DNA from: Robiginitalea biformata HTCC2501
GTDB taxonomy: Bacteria; Bacteroidota; Bacteroidia; Flavobacteriales; Flavobacteriaceae
Reading direction: 5' to 3'
Assembly: GCF_000024125.1 (NCBI RefSeq)
Contig: NC_013222.1
Coordinates: forward strand, 2,644,501 to 2,708,500
Length of the DNA: 64,000 bases
Shown: one piece after another, positions 61,385-64,000 of the stretch
Layout: the number at the start of each line of letters is the position of its first letter
Position numbering within the stretch: the first letter of the stretch is position 1
Translations under genes and position numbers: made by a program
The notes under the pieces: generated by a model
Databases searched by the model: none
What the model was told of the DNA's origin: nothing
What the model saw: only the letters and a program-made list of their open reading frames with translations

Positions 61385-62290
61385 CAAAAAATTATGACTT
61401 GCGATATAAAGTAGCAAGCCGATGAAAAAGGTGCTCAGGGCAACTTTTTTCAATTCCGGGTCCAGGTCGGCCGGCTGGTGTATACGAGCAATCCGCGCCA
61501 GGTGCCTGAAAATAATTGCGAAGGGTAACAGGCTCAGGGTATAGAGGCTGGTAATCCCTTTCAGATACACAAAGGTGCACATTCCCAGAAAGGCCATTGC
61601 GCAAAGCGCATAGTGGTAACGCCGCCCGTTTTCAAAACCCAGGAGAACCACCAGGGTTCGTTTGCCGGATGCCTGGTCGGATTCCCTGTCCCGGAGGTTG
61701 TTCAAATTCAGCACGGCCGTGGACAGGGCCCCGATGGACACCGCTGGCAACCAGGCATCACCGGATATTTGGAGGCTATAGAGAAACTGGGCTCCCTGTA
61801 CGCTCACCAACCCGAAGAACAAAAAGACAAATAAATCGCCCAGCCCCCGGTAGCCGTAGGCGCTATCCCCAACGGTATACCGAATGGCAGCCCAGATCGC
61901 CAGGGCCCCGAGCAGCAGGAACAGGCCCAGATAACCGATTCGCTCCAGGCCAAAGGCCCGGTACAGGGTGGCAAGGGTTAAGAGTGCGCTGAGGCCCGCA
62001 GCAAAGAGGATTCCGCGCTTCAGCTGCGCCCGGGTAAGTGCACCGCTTTGCAGGGTGCGCACCGGTCCGACGCGGGTTTCGTTATCCGTTCCCTTTACGC
62101 CATCCCCGTAATCGTTGGCAAAGTTGGAGGTAATCTGGTATGCAAGGGTAGTCCCCAGGGTCAGCAGGAACAACAGCGTATCCCGGTACCCGTCTGCCCG
62201 GGCGATAGCTGTGCCGGCCAGTATGCCGGCAATAGAAAGCGGCAGCGTGCGGATCCTGGCGGTCCGGAGCCAGATTTTGAATGTGTGCAA
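61382..62290 (-). CDS. menA: 1,4-dihydroxy-2-naphthoate polyprenyltransferase
   Basis: 302 residues, UbiA-family membrane enzyme with about 9 helices. It joins a polyprenyl chain to DHNA to make demethylmenaquinone. Both aspartate-rich motifs are visible: NFANDYGDGVKGTDNETR (first) and NNLRDRESDQASGKRTL (second). It starts 2 bases after the SPOR-like gene's stop and precedes the response regulator by 34 bases, forming a single transcript. Fits with menC and menE elsewhere in the window. Confidence 0.95.
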   Translation of the reverse strand: MHTFKIWLRTARIRTLPLSIAGILAGTAIARADGYRDTLLFLLTLGTTLAYQITSNFANDYGDGVKGTDNETRVGPVRTLQSGALTRAQLKRGILFAAGLSALLTLATLYRAFGLERIGYLGLFLLLGALAIWAAIRYTVGDSAYGYRGLGDLFVFLFFGLVSVQGAQFLYSLQISGDAWLPAVSIGALSTAVLNLNNLRDRESDQASGKRTLVVLLGFENGRRYHYALCAMAFLGMCTFVYLKGITSLYTLSLLPFAIIFRHLARIARIHQPADLDPELKKVALSTFFIGLLLYIASHNFL

Positions 62291-62292
62291 GT

Positions 62293-62892
62293 TTACTGGG
62301 CGTCTTCGATGGCTATTCGTTTCCCGTCGCGGTAGGAAGCCACAAAGGCATCATTGAATCCCATGGCCACGAGTTCCCGCCGGAATTTCTGGGCCTCTTC
62401 GAGGGTTTCAAAATTCCCTACGGAATAGGCGTAAAACGGGTTGGTCTTCACAAACATCGTATTGGTCAGCGATTCGGAAGCCAGGCTCAGGTTCTTATCT
62501 ACAAAAGCCTTCACCTGCACGGAGTAAATGGTTTCCTTTTCAAGGAACTTTTTGGCCAGGTAAAATTCCCGGACGAGGCTGAGTTCCTCATTTTGTTGCT
62601 TGAGGTTATCCAACCGGCCCTTGATCACTTCAAGACTGTCGATAGAAAAATTTACGTAATCTGCGGATTGTTGCTGGGCGCTCGATGTGAGCCCGACCGT
62701 AAAGGAAGTAATAGCCAGGGTTCCTATGAGGAATACGGCAGTGATGGCCGCAAATATATTGCGCTGCAACTTGGAGCGTTTCAGCTCCTTGTTTTTGTAT
62801 TTAATCTGGTCAAGCAGGCGCTCGTTGATGATTTGCGCCTTGTCGATATCCTTGTGCAGTTCCAGCAGGTCGCTTTCTTCAATAAAAGGCAT
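62293..62892 (-). CDS. Membrane protein with SPOR-like C-terminal domain
   Basis: 199 residues: cytosolic N-terminal coiled coil (MPFIEESDLLELHKDIDKAQIINERLL), one membrane helix (IFAAITAVFLIGTLAITSFTVGLTS), a periplasmic coiled coil (about 85-120) and a C-terminal domain (YSVQVKAFVDKNL…FYAYSVGNFETLEEAQKFRRELVAMGFNDAFVASYRDGKRI) that looks like a SPOR fold, which binds denuded peptidoglycan at septa. A role in cell-envelope organisation is likely. 2 bases upstream of menA. Confidence 0.7.
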   Translation of the reverse strand: MPFIEESDLLELHKDIDKAQIINERLLDQIKYKNKELKRSKLQRNIFAAITAVFLIGTLAITSFTVGLTSSAQQQSADYVNFSIDSLEVIKGRLDNLKQQNEELSLVREFYLAKKFLEKETIYSVQVKAFVDKNLSLASESLTNTMFVKTNPFYAYSVGNFETLEEAQKFRRELVAMGFNDAFVASYRDGKRIAIEDAQ

Positions 62893-63017
62893 ATTCCGTC
62901 AGCGTTTATTTGGTCTTGGGTTAAATGTAATTAAAATGGGCGGTTCCGGCAAACAGTAGCGGCCTTCCCGCCCAGAATGCCAGCCAGTTGCAGCCGGATG
63001 CACAACGCAAATTCGGA

Positions 63018-63848
63018 TCAGCGCAGGTAAATTCCGTCGTCCCGGATATCGATGCGGCGCTCCTTGTAGAGTACGCCGATCCCTTTCTTAAAGAGCTTCT
63101 TGCTCATTTTCAGCCGTTTGCTGATTTCGCCCGGGTCGGATTTGTCGTGGAGCGGCAGCATGCCACCGGATGCTTCCAGCTCCCGGAAGATCCGTTCGGC
63201 AGTGGGTTCCAGTTTTTCATGCCCCAGGGGTTCCAGGACCACGTCGAGTTTGTTGTCTTTCCGGATGGCTTTGATATACCCGCGGGCGGGTTGCCCGATC
63301 TCCAGGTTCCGGTATATCTGATCGGAAAAGACAAGGCCTTTGTGCCGCTGTTCCACAATAACCTCCGTTCCCAGGTCGGTGGTCCTGTACGGCAGGATGG
63401 ACACCGGCTGGCCAATGCTGAGGGAAAATTCCTCATTGTCCAGGAATCGGTTGATCCGGGCGGAAGCGACCAAACGAAAGGATTTCGGGTCCAGGAAACA
63501 ATATACCACGTAGCTCTTTCCCTTTTCCATGCGTTCGGGCTGTTCCCGGAAGGGGACCAGCAGGTGTTTTTCGAGCCCCCAGTTTAAAAAGGCCCCGAAC
63601 TGATTGACCTCGGCCACCTCCAGGTACCCAAAGGTATTCCGGGTGACCAGGGGTTCCAGCGTTGTGGCGATGGGACGCTCCTCGTGGTCCAGGTAGCAAA
63701 AAACCCGTAGCTCCTGCCCTATCTCGAAATCGTCCGGTACATACTTGTTGGGCAGCAACAGGTCGTCCACGTCATCGTCCCCGAGGAACAACCCCACGCG
63801 GGTGCTCCGTTTAATGGTAAGCGTATTGTAATTGCCCAGTTCGATCAT
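63018..63848 (-). CDS. cvfB: S1-like RNA-binding protein CvfB
   Basis: 276 residues. Three S1-like beta-barrels (YNTLTIKRSTRVGLFLGDDDVDDLLLPNKYVPDDFEIGQEL; TFGYLEVAEVNQFGAFLNWGLEKHLLVPFREQ; third around RNLEIGQPARGYIKAIRKDNKLDV) and a C-terminal winged-helix part (GMLPLHDKSDPGEISKRLKMSKKLFKKGIGVLYKERRI). Layout matches YitL/CvfB, RNA-binding regulators of virulence or metabolism in Firmicutes. Cytosolic, full length. Separated from the next minus-strand gene by 46 bases. Confidence 0.88.
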   Translation of the reverse strand: MIELGNYNTLTIKRSTRVGLFLGDDDVDDLLLPNKYVPDDFEIGQELRVFCYLDHEERPIATTLEPLVTRNTFGYLEVAEVNQFGAFLNWGLEKHLLVPFREQPERMEKGKSYVVYCFLDPKSFRLVASARINRFLDNEEFSLSIGQPVSILPYRTTDLGTEVIVEQRHKGLVFSDQIYRNLEIGQPARGYIKAIRKDNKLDVVLEPLGHEKLEPTAERIFRELEASGGMLPLHDKSDPGEISKRLKMSKKLFKKGIGVLYKERRIDIRDDGIYLR

Positions 63849-63894
63849 TGCAGTAATTCTTCATCTGGTGGTCCCGGGCGGCGGGCCGCCGGCG

Positions 63895-64000
63895 TCAAAG
63901 GTACACAGATTCCTTCCCGAAATGCCGCGTAAGCATGTAATATACCACAACGCGGTACTTGTTCCGCTGGGAAGCGCCATAGGTTTCGAGGACCTCCCGG
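63895..64000 (-). CDS. 3' end of an unidentified gene, cut by window edge
   Basis: The minus strand is open from the window end to a TGA at 63895-63897. The visible 34 codons end in YGASQRNKYRVVVYYML and TRHFGKESVYL. The sequence is basic and helical; I do not recognise the family. It sits 46 bases upstream of cvfB and may share its transcript. Too little is visible to assign a function or to be certain that it is a gene, though the codon usage and the clean stop fit one. Confidence 0.45.
   Translation of the reverse strand, partial: REVLETYGASQRNKYRVVVYYMLTRHFGKESVYL

Overview
The window looks like chromosomal DNA from a flavobacterium (Bacteroidota, Flavobacteriaceae). Reasons: many start regions carry the Bacteroidota promoter element TAnnTTTG; Shine-Dalgarno sequences are largely absent; and the gene set is typical (BatA-type protein, DUF4834, YfhO-type protein, UPF0173 hydrolase, menaquinone genes, large OmpA-free outer-membrane barrels, cysteate-synthase-like plus CFAT-like pair). 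The base composition is GC-rich for the group, which would suit a Robiginitalea-like marine genus; that genus call is inference. No rRNA, tRNA, CRISPR array, insertion sequence, integrase or phage gene was seen, so this is core-like chromosome rather than an island.

Layout. 1-3.7 kb: 3' part of a BatA-like membrane protein, a dihydroorotase homologue without its metal ligands, a small membrane protein and an esterase, tightly packed. 3.7-7.8 kb: a PhnP-like metallo-beta-lactamase-fold hydrolase, a conserved 491-residue protein of unknown function, peroxiredoxin Bcp and an endonuclease III without the iron-sulphur cluster. 7.8-9.85 kb: two tandem copies of a module made of an ECF-type sigma factor followed by a 46-47 residue protein and its own terminator; the small proteins are easily overlooked. 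9.9-14.2 kb: uvrA and a secreted, arginine-rich repeat protein with a sigma-54-like promoter. 14.2-19.7 kb: four-gene polysaccharide export/glycosylation operon. 19.8-24.7 kb: an outer-membrane protein, a GNAT-like protein, and a putative sulfonolipid (capnine) pair, capB and capA. 24.7-31.1 kb: oligopeptidase B, YbaB, DUF1508, threonine aldolase and a large zinc protease. 31.3-34.6 kb: the circularly permuted ATP-grasp / alpha-E / transglutaminase cluster. 34.7-39.6 kb: prfB with a +1 programmed frameshift, an ArsC-like protein, a secreted basic protein, an outer-membrane receptor and a small membrane protein. 39.7-49.1 kb: fumC, a coiled-coil membrane protein, an MBL lipoprotein, an active/inactive M16 protease pair, EttA, a small membrane protein and an oxidoreductase. 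49.2-57.2 kb: acyl-CoA carboxylase beta subunit, a plug/TPR surface protein, and the menC-CPBP-menE-M24 operon. 57.3-64 kb: UPF0173 hydrolase, a TPR histidine kinase, a LytTR response regulator, menA, a SPOR-like protein, CvfB and the end of one more gene.

How they fit together: menaquinone genes (menC, menE, menA) flank a two-component pair; envelope functions dominate (sulfonolipid, polysaccharide flippase, outer-membrane barrels, periplasmic proteases). The most novel-looking items are the duplicated sigma-factor/microprotein module, the putative sulfonolipid locus with a GNAT-like candidate N-acyltransferase, a leader-peptide/terminator arrangement upstream of the histidine kinase, and an SD-dependent prfB frameshift site in a lineage that hardly uses SD sequences.
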